DNA of 64,000 nucleotides from Takifugu bimaculatus. Its lineage: Eukaryota > Chordata > Actinopteri > Tetraodontiformes > Tetraodontidae. Positions within the stretch are counted from its first letter, which is position 1, and each line of letters starts with the position of its first letter. Shown piece after piece: positions 20,431 to 32,055 of this stretch. Both the position numbers and the translations under genes were made by a program. The notes below the pieces were generated by a model. That model was not told the DNA's origin, did no database searches, and worked only from the letters and a program-made list of their open reading frames with translations. Location of the stretch: assembly GCA_004026145.2 (NCBI GenBank), contig CP034989.1, positions 9,328,022 to 9,392,021 of the forward strand, in the 5' to 3' direction.

Positions 20431-21471
20431 ACAATATTGTATATTCCACATAAATATATGCTCCACAAACCTCTGAAACCTGTGATGCCGTAAATCACAG
20501 CATTTTTAAATGAACCTATAATTCACTCACCAGCGCCAAAACCATAAAAGTACGTCTGGTTGGGATTTCTCTGCAGCAACGCCGACACTCGGTTGTAGTT
20601 GCTGTAGTTCTGTATGCTGCTACTAGAGGCAAACGAATGTATCCCCAATAACAACCAAGGCATTGACCATGAGACAACGTGTACTCCATAGCTATAACCA
20701 TCCTTGATCTGTCAATTACTCCCATGCTGTTACACACGTTGATGGTGTTGACTATGAGCTTTGTTTAAAGAGAAGAGCTTCATGGATGCAGTTGCAGAAA
20801 AGCACCTAGATGTCCCACTGATCACGATCTTCATCTTCTTCTGGAAAATAAACACATGGAAATGGAAGAGAAGGTGAAAAAAAATGGGTCCCAAAACTTC
20901 ATAACTAAGTTCAGCAGTGCTTCACTATGTTTTTATTCATTTGAAAAATGACCCCCTACAGTTACTGGCTTTTTTTTTTTCATTGAATCATTGTTTTATA
21001 AGAGAATTGTGGTTTCCATGACGTAAGAAAAAAGCCATTTAAATAGATGCAGGATACATTGCCTGAGAGGCACAGGCTTTTTCTCCTTGCATCAAGATAC
21101 TTGTTGAAGGCATTTATCGTGTCAGAGTGACGTTGGTCGGGCACCTGGATTCACACATTGTGGAGAAACTCCTGTTAGCATAGCCCAGTAACTAGCTCCA
21201 AAGTACCGAACATATTTAGTTTAGTAATAAACAAACTGTTAGGGGTCACCATACATCTACAGGAGAATAATGGGGAAAAATAGCATCGCCCGTTTCACCA
21301 TGAGAAATAATTACACAAATCATATTGCAATGTTTATATTTCAAATTTTATAAAGAAGATATCTGTTTTGTGAGCTCTCTTTCTCGACTTGTGGGTTCAG
21401 ATATTTATTGCTTTCTAAGAATAGTGTGTATGTCACATCTTTTATGATGTTCAAGATGTGCAAAGAAACAT
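20431..21471. other. Unique AT-rich intergenic DNA
   Basis: No coding similarity, TE motif or repeat recognised. A T run lies at 20971-20980. Confidence 0.35.
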
Positions 21472-21853
21472 TACCAGAGCCCACAACCGGAGCTCACTAC
21501 CAGAGCTCACAACCAGAGCTCACTACCAGAGCTCACTACCAGAGCTCACTACCAGAGCTCACAACTAGAGCACATTACCAGGGTTCACTACCAGAGCTCA
21601 CTACCAGAGCTCACTACCAGAGCTCACTACCAGAGCTCACTACCAGAGCTCACGACCAGAGCACATTACCAGGGTTCACTACCAGAGCTCACAACCAGAG
21701 CTCACAACCAGAGCTCACAACCAGAGCTCACAACCAGAGCTCACTACCAGAGCTCACGACCAGAGCACATTACCAGGGTTCTCTACCATAGCTCACACCA
21801 GAGCTCACAACCAGAACTCATTACCAGAGCTCCAGAGCTCACTACCAGAGCTA
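21472..21853. repeat. 13-bp minisatellite (ACCAGAGCTCACT)
   Basis: Nearly continuous 13-bp units, with variants in the last bases (CACT, CACA, CACG). The variant GAGCACATTACCAGGGTTC recurs at 21568, 21659 and 21763, spacings of 91 and 104 bp (7 and 8 units), so there is higher-order structure. The 127-codon frame over it has a 13-residue period and is an artefact. Confidence 0.85.
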
Positions 21854-22020
21854 CTCTCTCCTCTCCTCTCCTCTCCTCTCCTCTCCTCTCCTCTCCTCTC
21901 CTCTACCTCCCCTTCCCTCTTCCTCTCCTCTCCTCTACCCCTCTCCTACCCTCTCCTCTCCTCTCATCACCTCTCCTCCCCTACCTGTTCTATCCTCTAC
22001 CTGTCCTCCCCCTTCTCCTC
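21854..22020. repeat. (CTCTC)n microsatellite
   Basis: A CTCTC-type run, pure at about 21865-21905 and degenerate after. It corresponds to the CT-rich part of the L2-like 3'UTR that follows. Confidence 0.8.
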
Positions 22021-22197
22021 TCTCTCTACCCAGCTGGCCATCAGCAGGAGGGTCCCCCTACATGAGCCTGGTCCTGCTCAAGGTTTCTTCCTGTTAAAGG
22101 GGAGTTTTTCCTTGCCACTGTTGCTTGTCTGGGGTTAGGCCCTGGGATTCTGGAAAGCGCCTTGAATCAATTTTGATTGTAAAAGACGCTATATAAA

Positions 22198-22231
<34 letters not shown>

Positions 22232-22232
22232 G
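22021..22232 (+). mobile_element. L2-like LINE 3' tail
   Basis: Plus-strand 3'UTR: GGCCATCAGCAGGAGGGT, then CTGTTAAAGGGGAGTTTTTC, then GGAAAGCGCCTTGAATCAAT and CTATATAAATATTGATTGATT. It ends in a perfect (GATT)n run at 22201-22231. It is the same tail as at 13.4, 46.5 and 60.4 kb. Confidence 0.8.
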
Positions 22233-23599
22233 TTTGACCCCTTGCTGGATCTCTTTCAGCAGGGCCTACCATGCTGTGTCACTGTACCATTCACAGCGTT
22301 GCTTTTCCACCTTCCTCAAATCTACTCCTCTGGTTTCCCTCAGTGTAAGAGATCCGTCTCCACCTTTCTTCTGCACTGAATGAATAGATGGCGGTGGAGG
22401 AGGAGGGGGGAAAGAGGCATCATATGCTACAGTACCAGAATCTCTTTCCCTAGTTTGTAGGATTAGAATGAAATCAGGAGGAGGAGCCAATGGAGGGGAA
22501 GGAGCTCTTCTCTTCACTTTGTGTGAAGCAGGTTCTTGAGGATGTGGAGAAGGAGGAGGAGGAGGAATTAGAAGATGGGGAGATATTAGTTTTTCTTTGT
22601 GTGCAACACCCTCTTGGGGGTGTGGAGGAGAAGGGAAGGCTGTTTGGTCTTTTGGCAATGCCAGGAAGCAGCAAAATATTTGATCAAACGTGTAGGTAGG
22701 AGACAAAAAGACAGATCAGGAGAGTATGACATGGGCTGTTACTGTACTCCATTTATGACAACCCTTCCCAAGGCCCCAAATGTGTCTATACTTTGACTAT
22801 CAACATTACAGTTGCTCAGCTCCTAGTTTTAGGTTCAACTTCTAAAAATGGCATTAAAGCAGAAGCGAAAAGGAACTGCAAAAGCTAATGACGTTACCAG
22901 TGTTGCCTCCCTGTTGTTTCTTTTGTTTCACAAAAAGGTTTCTCCAACATTGCATCATGAAAATAGATATTTTTTACAAATTAGGAGTTTAGCCATTTAT
23001 TTAGCAAACAATCGATTAATAGCGTTTTTTGCTGCTTTGGAAAGTTGTGATGCTTTGGTATGTCAGCGTCGCCTTTACTTTACAAAGTCGCCTTTACAAA
23101 GCCACCAAACAACACTTCATGGCCACGTTTACCCACAATGAGCGGATCCTATTTTGTATAATAGTTTCTTTCTTTTGACTTCTGTGTGCCTCCTACGAGC
23201 ACAGGTCACAATCCTAGAAACTCGGCCACAAAAACCCAAACGACTGGAACCGCTGGGGGTGCCCAAAACGTTCACGTCCGACCCTGCTTGCACCATCAGG
23301 TTAGAAGTCAAAGGTGTGCCCAGTCTTGGATCCCAGTCCTGGATCCCAGTCCGTGTCTGCTGCTGCGGTCTTTGCAGGACACATCTCAGACCCGGTTCCT
23401 GCCCTGACAGACCTGCTTGTGGATTTCAGACAGACAGACGTCAGTGGTCAAAGCAGAGCTGCCTCTGTGACCTTGTCTCGCAGGTCTTCCTATCCCTGTC
23501 CGCACCGCCTGTCTGTACACGGTCCACCTCTGGACAGTGCTGGCATCCCTTTTCCACTAGATGATGCTGCAACCACGCCTGTGTCTGGACGGCGAGAAA
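22233..23599. other. Intergenic DNA upstream of chst11
   Basis: No recognised gene. A proline-rich minus-strand frame (22266-22706, 146 codons) and a 136-codon plus frame (23154-23564) lack domains or known relatives. Short direct duplications occur (TTGGATCCCAGTCCTGGATCCCAGTCC near 23325-23350). Confidence 0.35.
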
Positions 23600-24059
23600 C
23601 CAGTTAAATTACGAACAAATGTTCCGGGGTGGGGTGGCGGGGAGGCAGAATGTGCGTGGATTCGATAAAGATTTAAGGTTTTTAAACTTTGACTGAGTTC
23701 AACCCAGCACCGAGGCCGGTTCCCATGTTTAGGTCACATATATCGCAGCTTCTGACCAAAACACCCCGATAGCTGCCGCGGCTCTGACAGGAAGATGACA
23801 TCTACTCTATTTCCTAAATCCTTCCCCCTTTTCTGTGTGCCGATACTCGGATACAGTCGTCCAGCTGGACGCGCTCATCTGCTCCAGATAGGGGGGGGGG
23901 GGTGCCTCGGCCCTCTACCCACCCCCAGATGTCCTCGCAGTGGTACGCTCCGCTGTGGATGCGTTGGTCTCATTGACCGGCAGACAAATCCTCCTCGGTA
24001 CCTCCAGAGACCCGGAGAGTCCTGCAGCGCAGCGCGTCCCCACCAAGCGAGCAGCGGCC
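23600..24059 (+). promoter_or_regulatory. chst11: Putative chst11 promoter/5'UTR region
   Basis: Sequence directly upstream of the chst11 start codon. CpG density rises from about 23935 and stays high to about 24440, spanning exon 1, which fits a CpG-type promoter. A G run lies at about 23890-23902. No TATA box was identified, and the transcription start cannot be placed. The frame is open upstream of the start back to an ATG at 23940. Confidence 0.4.
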
Positions 24060-24177
24060 ATGAAACAGACTCTGGGTGACCTGATGAGGATGAGCCGCAT
24101 TTGCCGGATGGTTTTCGCCACCTGTTTGGGATCCTTTATTCTGGTCATCTTTTATTTCCAAAGTATGTTCCAGCCAG
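24060..24177 (+). CDS. chst11: chst11 exon 1 (chondroitin 4-O-sulfotransferase 1, residues 1-39)
   Basis: First coding exon of carbohydrate sulfotransferase 11, which transfers sulfate from PAPS to the 4-OH of GalNAc in chondroitin and dermatan chains in the Golgi. The exon encodes a short basic cytoplasmic tail (MKQTLGDLMRMSRICR) and the single signal-anchor (about residues 17-35, MVFATCLGSFILVIFYFQS), giving type II topology. The start was chosen because vertebrate CHST11 begins at this Met and because G at -3 gives a good Kozak context. The exon ends in phase 1 at a GT donor (cag|gtagga). The four exons join to 352 residues, the same length as human CHST11. Tissue-restricted roles in cartilage are known for the family, not visible here. 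Confidence 0.95.
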
Positions 24178-26220
24178 GTAGGATCCGTCTCCCCTTCGTG
24201 TCCAGCATCGCTATGCGCCGCTCGTATCTGCGCGTTGACGCATCGACCGAGTCAGTAACGCAGCTGATGGTTGATCCCGATGGTAATCAGCCGCCTTCCC
24301 GTCAGGACCCTCCAGCTCGTCTTGTTGCGCTTTTCACGCGCTTCTCTCGGGTGGTTTGTGCGTGTTGGCTGAGGTGGCGCGGACGCTTTTGTCTCCGGGA
24401 AACGTGGTTTGCTGATGGGCATCGCGGCAAATAATCTGACTCTGACTTGCGTAGAGAGACAATGGGGATGGAACCGGACACCCCACCTTCTCGGACGGGA
24501 AGATCAAAACCGCGATTTTAGGGAAGCATTTAAGAGCGCTGGAATCTGGGACCCGCGCGTAGAAGGTTGAAATCGAGTCCCCCCCCCCCCAACTGTTGCA
24601 GCGGCCCCGTTCTGCTGACCCACAGAACAACCGGATCACTGTGGTGCTTCAAAATATCCTGGCTATTTGCTTCTCCTCCTGACATCCCATCATGCCCTGT
24701 TGCCTGGGCATCCACGCTGTGCACCTCCGCCGCCAGGCAACAGGGCTGCTAGGGCTACAATTCAGGTGGAGGGTAGAGGGCACACACACACACACTCCTG
24801 CTGCTGGTGCAGGAGTCATTGGTGCCTCTGGACCCGGGGTGATGATCTGACTGAGGGCTCCAAACGGTTCCTAACAAACATTAGACTCTGTCCACCTCTC
24901 CTGAGGTGCCATCTGCCCCCCGTCCACCCGTCCCTGCTGCATGGGCGTCAGACGTGTGTGTGTACGTGTGGTGGCTGTTTGTGCTGGTGTCTCGACCCTG
25001 GTGATGACAGCAGAGATGAGTGCTGATACCTCAGGCTGCTGTTTGTATCTGTGGCGCTGACTTCCTTTACTTCCTGTCTACTTATCTCCTCTGCAATCTG
25101 CTTGTTTCTGCACTCCTCTGCAGCGGTGCTGGTTTCTCCCCCTCCCGGCGACAGTGTCCATCAGATAAGGTCCCGGCGAGTGTCTCCACGTCTCAGGCAT
25201 GTTCAGCAGGCCTGGGAATCCTGGTTGGCCTCCCAATGTAAACACCCCCCCCAGGATCCGCAGGGTCGTGACCTCTCGTAAAAAGAGGGTGAGAGTACTC
25301 CTGGTGGGGCGGCAGCCGCGTCTTTGCCCTTGAAAGTGTTAGATAGAGCAGGTAACCATAAATTGGTGTAAAGGGCTAGAACACATTCTGTGAGTGGTCT
25401 TGGACTAAAGGGGGGCAGCAGGAGGAGCCAGATCTGGTGAACTCCTGTAGCTCTTCGTGCTCTGTTGGACGCTAGTTTCGGGCTTTTGGGAGGAGGAGAA
25501 AACTAATCTGTGAAAGCGGCTGTTGGCGTCAGAGGTGCAGCGGCGGTCGTTCATCACTGGGCCTGTTTAAAATGCTCCATGACGTCCGTCCCAGCTCCTG
25601 GCCTGGAGTATCGTCATGAGTCTCAGGCCGCGCAGGTTTCTTTCAGACTGCGGATGATGAAGCAAAGCCTCTGTGTTGGTAAGACTGCAGCCAGTGGAGC
25701 TTCCCACAGGTTCCTCGGGACCTTCTACCTCCTCTAGGCTGCCTGCCTGCGGGCATTGATCAGGCTCTCACTCTGGTGCTGTTTTTAACCGTGAAGTCCC
25801 CAGTCTTCCCATATATGCGCTTGTGCCTCTGCCTCCAGAGCCACGCAGATTTCACCCAGCTTGTTCCTCTAAAGCGCTGAGCTGATCGGTGCTTAGGTAT
25901 TTGATGGTCTGGCCTCGCCGCAGGAAGCCCAGCATACAAAGACGTCAGCTTTTTCCAGCAAGAAATTAAAGTCACAAATGAGAATAGCCTTCAGGAATGT
26001 CTAAGGGTAACTCAAAATTCCTCACCCTCGCTGGGCTGTGGTGCGGTGTCACCAGCTAACCTGCTACTGGAGCGTAAAGAGTCAAATATGGGATGGAGGA
26101 CAAGGGCCCGATCCAGCCCCAGCCGACCCCCCCACCCACTTACCTTCATGCTTCAGCAATAATTGGGATTCAAGGAGTGTTGTGATGTTTTTATTCGTTC
26201 TTTTAACGTGATTGTTGCTG
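24178..26220 (+). other. chst11 intron 1, 5' part
   Basis: Start of the 20,367-bp first intron. It contains a C run at 24580-24589 and a CA run at 24780-24795. No other gene or TE is recognised in this part. Confidence 0.6.
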
Positions 26221-26224
26221 ATGA

Positions 26225-26455
26225 TGGTAGGAAGGTCGAAGGGTAGGAGGGAGTGAAAGTTGGAAGGTGGGAGGGTAGGAAGGGAGGGAGGGAGGGAGGG
26301 TAGGAAGGGAGGGAGGGAGGGTAGGAAGGTAGGAAGGTACGGGGTTGAGAGGGTAGGAAGGTAGGAGGGTAGGAAGGTAGGAGGTTGAGAGGGTAGGAAG
26401 GTAGGAGGTTAAGAAGGTGGGAGGGTAGGAAGGTAGGAATGTAAGGTAAGGTAGG
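26225..26455. repeat. (AGGTAGGA/GGGA)n degenerate microsatellite
   Basis: An interrupted G/A-rich array built from AGGTAGGA and GGGAGGGA words. The 134-codon minus-strand Pro/Ser/Thr-rich frame over it is an artefact. Confidence 0.75.
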
Positions 26456-26762
26456 AAAGGAGCCATGCTGGCTTGAATAATAGATTGTTGGAGTTGGAGA
26501 AGGTGCGTTTGTTGTCGCGGCTGGTGCTGGTGTGTGTGTGTGTGGGTGTGTGTGCTCGAGACTCTGGCGTCTGCTCCATGCTCTCTTGGGGGGTCAAGAA
26601 CAGTCATGTTCTTGTCCTTTGGAATGTCTGCAGTCAGACGCGTTTCCTCAGGACAGCAGTTTAACTTGAAAATAATAATTTCTCATGAGACGTGAGTAGA
26701 CGTGGGTGAATGTGTCCGCAGATGAGGACATCTGTCCTATGGGACAGCCTGACGGAGTCAGA

Positions 26763-26763
<1 letters not shown>

Positions 26764-26835
<72 letters not shown>
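26764..26835. repeat. (GT)n microsatellite
   Basis: About 35 perfect GT repeats. Confidence 0.95.
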
Positions 26836-26836
<1 letters not shown>

Positions 26837-26911
26837 AGAGAGACGTTTGACATCTCTGATGGCAAATCTTTTTGTCATTGGTGAAGCTTTGCTGCGTGAA
26901 AGGATTAGCAT

Positions 26912-26914
<3 letters not shown>

Positions 26915-26987
<73 letters not shown>

Positions 26988-27118
26988 TCTCTCTCCTCTC
27001 TATCTCTCTCTCTCTCTCATCTCTCTCCTCGTCTCTGCTCTCTCTCTCCTCCTCTCTCTGCTCTCTCTCTCTCTCTCTCCTCTCTATCTCTCTCTCTCTC
27101 TCTCCTCTCTCTCACTCA
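26915..27118. repeat. (CT)n microsatellite, interrupted
   Basis: A pure CT run at 26915-26970, then CT interspersed with CCTCT and ATCTCT words. The Ser/Leu-rich frames here are artefacts. Confidence 0.9.
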
Positions 27119-27465
27119 CACACACTCTCTGCAGTCTGGCTGGAAAAGTGTCATCATGTCCCCTGACAAACTCCAGCCTGTCTACAGAACAAACCACAGC
27201 TCTGACAGCGCTACACAGATGACACTTTAGTGGAACATAAACAGGTAAAAATTGTGTCACCTTCCATATTTGGTGTGTGTGTGCGTGTGTGTCTGTGTGT
27301 GAGAGAGAGAGACAGAGCGAGAGAAAGAGAAAAAAGAAGACCTAAACTATCTTCCACTGTGTCTTCCCTTAAATGGGATCAGTCTCAGCCGTGTGTGTCT
27401 CAACATGTGTAGCCAAACATTGTAAAATCTGTCTCAGGTTGATCATTTTGGTAGAAGCATGTTGT

Positions 27466-27977
27466 GATGTGTCCGCTCCTGCCCCGGGCTACGCTAGTCC
27501 AAGTTATCCGCTCCTGCCCAGGCTATGCTAATCTGATGTGTCCGCTCCTGCCTCGGGGTACTCTAGTCCAAGTTATTCGCTCCTGCCCCTGGCTACGCTA
27601 GTCTGATATGTCCACTCCTGCCCCGGGCTACGCTAGTCCAAGTTATCCGCTCCTGCCCCGGGCTACGCTAGTCCAAGTTATCCGCTCCTGCCCCTGGCTA
27701 CGCTAGTCTGATGTGTCCACTCCTGCCCCTGGCTACGCTAGTCCAAGTTATCCGCTCCTGCCCCGGGCTACGCTAGTCCAAGTTATCCGCTCCTGCCCAG
27801 GCTATGCTAATCTGATGTGTCCGCTCCTGCCTCGGGCTACGCTAGTCCAAGTTATCCGCTCCTGCCCTGGGCTATGCTAGTCCAATTTATCTGCTCCTGC
27901 CCCGGGCTACGCTAGTCCAAGTTATCTGCTCCTGCCCTTGATACGCTAGTCGGATGTGTCCACTCCTGCTCTAGTCC
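27466..27977. repeat. 35-bp minisatellite with two unit types
   Basis: About 14 units of roughly 35 bp share CGCTCCTGCCCC then GGCTACGCTAGT. They end in either CCAAGTTAT (type A) or CTGATGTGT (type B). The order read left to right is A B A B A A B A A B A A A B. The 34-bp B variant with CCCAGGCTATGCTAAT occurs twice, about 280 bp apart, suggesting a segmental duplication within the array. Confidence 0.9.
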
Positions 27978-28704
27978 ACACATTTTCTCTTGGGGGCCTC
28001 CTCAGCCAGTGTACAAATGTTGAGTCTTGCATTTGGAGGCTCCGTCACTTGTCAGCGGTGCTGTTCTGTTATTATCTGTAATTGAGGGGAGCAGCACAAG
28101 CTGCTTTCGGGCTTTTGTGCTACTGTTCAGGGACACTTTCAGCATTCCACTGATTGTTTGTGATTTAGTGCATCCTGTGGGTAAAGCAAATGGCTGACAT
28201 GAGCCTCCTGTAGAGACGTTTTGATGCTGGCAGACATTTGCAAAAGATCGTGAAATACGATGTTTTCTAAAATAAACTCAATGTGGCTTTTTGGTGAACT
28301 TCGAGGTTAATTTAAGGCAAAAGTTGTTTTGCCTCAGTTGTTCTTCTCAATGATATGGTCCAAACAAAGCCGAGGCGTGGTTACTACGGAAGTTTCTCCT
28401 TAAAATAAACCTCAGCACACAAAGAACTGTGGAACAGCTTCCTCACATTTCTCTCACTAAACAATCCCACTGTAACGAAGCAGAAGCCTCCAAAGCCTGG
28501 TTCAGGAAGGAGCCTCGGGCCTACCACTGAACCCTAGAGGTCTGCCGCAGTTACAAACGTTTGACCTTTACACATGCTCAGTTGGATCAACCATGAAGGA
28601 ACGGTAAAAACACTCTGACAGTCTTGATTGTTGAAGGAGAGAAGAAACATCTAGGGACTACAGTCTTGGTACAGGGGGCTGCTTGTGCAGGTGAAACCTC
28701 ATCT
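27978..28704 (+). other. chst11 intron 1 unique segment
   Basis: No feature recognised. Confidence 0.4.
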
Positions 28705-29850
28705 TCAAGCAGTAGCAGCAGCAGCAGTAGTAACAGTAGCAGCAGCAGTAGCAGCAATACAGCAGCAGCAGTAGTAGCAGGAGCAGTAGTAGTAACAGCA
28801 GCAGCAGCAGCAGTAGCGGTAGTAGTAGCAGTAACAGCAGCAGTAACAGCAGTAGCATCAGCAGCAGTAGCAGTAGCGGCAGTAGTAGTAGTAGCAGCAG
28901 TAGCGGCAGTAGCAGCAGCAGTAGCAGAAACAGCGGTAGTGGTAGCAGTAGTAGAAACAGCAGTAGTAGCAGCACTAGTAGAAGTAGGAGCAGCAGTAGT
29001 AGCAGCACTAGTAGAAGTAGCAGCAGCAGTAGCAGTAGGAGCAGCAGCAGTAGCAGAAACAGCAGTAGTAGCAGCACTTGTAGCAGTAGCAGCAGCAGGA
29101 GCAGCAGCAGTGGCAGTAGGAGCAGTAGCAGAAACAGCAGTAGTAGCAACACTAGTAGGAGTAGCAGCAGCAGTAGCAGAAACAGCAGTAGTAGTAGTAG
29201 TAGTAGTAGTAGCCGCAGCAGTAGCAGTAGGAGCAGTAGCAGTAGTAGCAGTAGCAGTATCAGCAGTAGCAGCAGTAGCAGCAGCAGCAGTAGTGGCAGT
29301 AGTACTAGTAGTAGCAGTAGCGGCAGTAGTAGTAGCAGCAGCAGAAGCAGTAGTAGCAGCAGCAGTAGCAGAAACAGCAGTAGTAGAAGTAGTAGCAGCA
29401 GTAGCAGCAGCACTAGTAGCAGTAGCAGCAGTAGTAGCAGCAGCAGTAGTGGCAGTAGTACTAGTAGTAGCAGTAGCGGCAGTAGTAGTAGCAGCAGCAG
29501 TAGCAGCAGCAGCAGTAGCAGAAACAGCAGTAGTAGAAGTAGTAGCAGCAGTAGCAGCAACACTAGTAGCAGTAGCAGCAGTAGTAGCAGCAGCAGTAGT
29601 AGCAGTAGTAGGAGAAGCAGCAGGAGTAACAGCAGCAGCAGTAGTAACAGCAGCAGCAGTAGTAGTAGCAGCAGTATTATCAGTAACAGCAGCAGCAGTA
29701 GTAGTAGCAGCAGTATCATCAGTAACAGCAGCAGCAGAAACAGCAGTAGCAGCAGCAGTAGTAGTAGTAGCAGCAGTAACAGAAGTAGCAGCAGCAGTAG
29801 CAGCAGCAGTAGTAGAAGCAGCAGCAGCAGCAGTAGCAGCAGCAGAGCAA
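28705..29850. repeat. 1.1-kb imperfect AGC/AGT (GCA/GTA) triplet tract
   Basis: Nearly every triplet is AGC or AGT, with rare AGG, AAC and ATC. Because the register is kept for over 1.1 kb, open frames of 427, 428 and 479 codons appear on both strands (Val/Ala, Ala/Thr, poly-Leu). They begin or end in unrelated flanking sequence, have no family and are not genes. The tract is intronic in chst11; a shorter relative lies at 62188-62556. Confidence 0.95.
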
Positions 29851-31157
29851 CACTGGTGGCCACATTTGGGCATGAATAAGAGGAGAGCGGAGATTCTTCA
29901 GTCGTGACTGAGCAGCTTTCAGAGGGGAGCCTCCGGTTGGTGTGAAGGGACCCAGGGGGAGTCTGCATGAGTGTGCATGAGGGTGCATGAATGTGGCACA
30001 TCTGAGAGGGCAGGCAGGAATCCCAAAATGGGACCAACTGGCCTCCAGGGGATAAACCAGTGGGCGCGTGTGTGACTAGAAGCCAGACGTGATCCAAGAC
30101 AGATGTGGTGCAGACGTTTGCTGTGACTCATCATCTGTATTCACGTCACCCGAGAAGAAAGCTGACGCAGCAGGAGAAGCAGCGTCGCTCTTCCTAACGA
30201 GGGTGATGGTCACCAGTCTGTGACTGGGCGCTGGCTAGCGACCCACATGCTTGTGCCTGGCTTTGTTTGTTCGAGTGTGTGGAAGGAAACCGGAGCACCT
30301 TGGGAATGCTGGAGAACCTGCAGACTCAGCAGGTTCCTGCTGCGAGCCGCCTCATGCTAATCTCACCTGAAAGCATGAAACTCTTCAGTCCTTAAAGCAT
30401 CTGGGAGCTACTCAGAGCTGCTGAGAGCTACTGGGAGATGCTGGGAGCTACTGGGAGGGGGACCATCTAGGCTCCAGCAACAACAACCAGCCAAAGAAGA
30501 GAGACTGTCAATCAATCCGTGAACAAGCAGCTGCTCCATCTGAGGACTGGAGCCGCTGCCATGGAAACGGGCCGGCCGGATCTGGTTGCTCTTCTCTTTC
30601 TTATGGTTTCGATTTCTCTTTTTGCTCAACCTTCTTTCTCACTGTGAGTTTCCAAAAGTTACAGAAGTAAAATGCAGAAGTGTTGAGTGTCAGTGAGATC
30701 AAAGGAAAAACTGAAGACGAGGGAACGCAGCTTTCTGTTGGTGACCAGAAGGTTGAGACAGAGCTTTGGGAACCTTTGATGGAACCACTTCTGTTAGATC
30801 ACAGGATCAGTCCCTGTCTCTCATCTGTCTGTCTCTTTCCATCCGTCTGTCTGTCTGCAGCCTGGACACACTGGGCAGAAGCCTGAAGCAGGAAGGGAGG
30901 ATAAAGAGGGATAAAAAAAAGGATAATTGAGGGAAAAGGAGGCCGTTTTGGCTGCAGAGCAGAACCCAGAGCAATCACTCCAGGATGGCCCACTTGTCCA
31001 GAGGAGGTTTAGCATCGTCTGCGTCACTGGTTGGCTCTCCGAAGGCTCAGAACCACCAGGTCTGCACCTCTACCATTGCTACCAGCAGCTAATAAACCTT
31101 AGCAGCCTTAGCATAAAGTGGAGCTATTTCACTTGGTTCCACACAAGCGTAGAGTCA
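29851..31157 (+). other. chst11 intron 1 unique segment
   Basis: No gene or TE recognised. A short tandem of GAGCTACTGGGAGATGCTGG words occurs near 30405-30455. Confidence 0.4.
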
Positions 31158-32055
31158 TTGGCTGTTTCCGAAACCACACACTCATTCCCTGTTCACTACT
31201 CACTACATGGGGGACATGGATTGAGTGAACTACGTAGTGCACTCAAGTTATTATTCAGACAACGGCGTCATTTACGGCGCACGTAAAGTGAAGTCATGGT
31301 GTCGCATAATAATTATGAACCGGTCGCCGGGAAAAGTGGCCAGGTCCATTTAATTATTTTAACCCATCAAAATTACATTCAGCAGTCATTTTAGGAAAAT
31401 GCAATATTTTACCCTATAATTAACTTTATATAATAAAATGAAATGTTAATGTCAATAATAATACAATAATACTTACTTATTACCTAAAATCATTAGTGTC
31501 CCTTGACATTTTCAAGCCAAGACATGATGGCACATTCTCAAGTCATATTCCGCTGTAGTGAAAACATTTAATAAAGCATTTTTTTCATCAAAAAATGGAT
31601 CAGAGCTACTTTTCATCTTTGTAAATATTGTTTTACTAAGATTCTGTCGCCTGGGGAGGAACAGACGATTCCGAAGAACAATTTTAAGTGAGGGGCGGGG
31701 GATCAGTGAAGATTGATTGATTTGTTTTTGTTTTTTTTACACATTTATGTTGTAATATTTTAAGTTGATCATATTGGACCCCTATTGAAAAATAATTCTT
31801 ATTTCCAAAAATTTCATATCAAACCGCACAGTAGAAATTACATTAAAAATGTATCCTGTCAGTATCACGTGATACCGTAAAGGCTGATGGGATACATTTT
31901 CCGAGTTAGGGTGCTCGCTCGTACACTACTTTTTGCATTGCATTGTGGGATACATTGAGTGCACTACATAGGGTACAGCGATACTCACTAACATTTCGGA
32001 CACTATTTCAAAATGGCGTCCACACTATTGAGTGCACTATGTAGGGTATAGGGGG
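31158..32055. mobile_element. Candidate non-autonomous DNA transposon with degenerate inverted ends
   Basis: The left end has TTTCCGAAACC, then CATTCCCTGTTCACTAC and GTAGTGCACTCAA. The right end, inverted, has GTGTCCGAAATG, then GCTGTACCCTATG and GTAGTGCACTCAA. The shared words in matching order suggest long inverted termini. The inside is AT-rich and non-coding. No exact target duplication was found, and the superfamily is not assigned. Confidence 0.45.

Noticed and set aside
21472..21853. CRISPR-like array
   Set aside because: Units are contiguous 13-mers without unique spacers, in a vertebrate genome; it is a minisatellite.
22266..22706. 146-codon minus-strand proline-rich frame
   Set aside because: Low complexity, no recognised domain, no splice or promoter context; kept as unassigned intergenic DNA.
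26706..27230. Frames of 174 and 116 codons rich in Cys/Val and Ser/Leu
   Set aside because: Read-through of (GT)n and (CT)n microsatellites.
27466..27977. CRISPR-like repeat-spacer pattern with 35-bp period
   Set aside because: The whole unit repeats, with only two ending variants; there are no unique spacers and no cas genes.
28587..30097. Open frames of 427-479 codons on both strands
   Set aside because: Composed of AGC/AGT triplets (poly-Val/Ala, Thr/Ala, Leu); no domain, starts in unrelated flanks, and all frames arise from repeat register.
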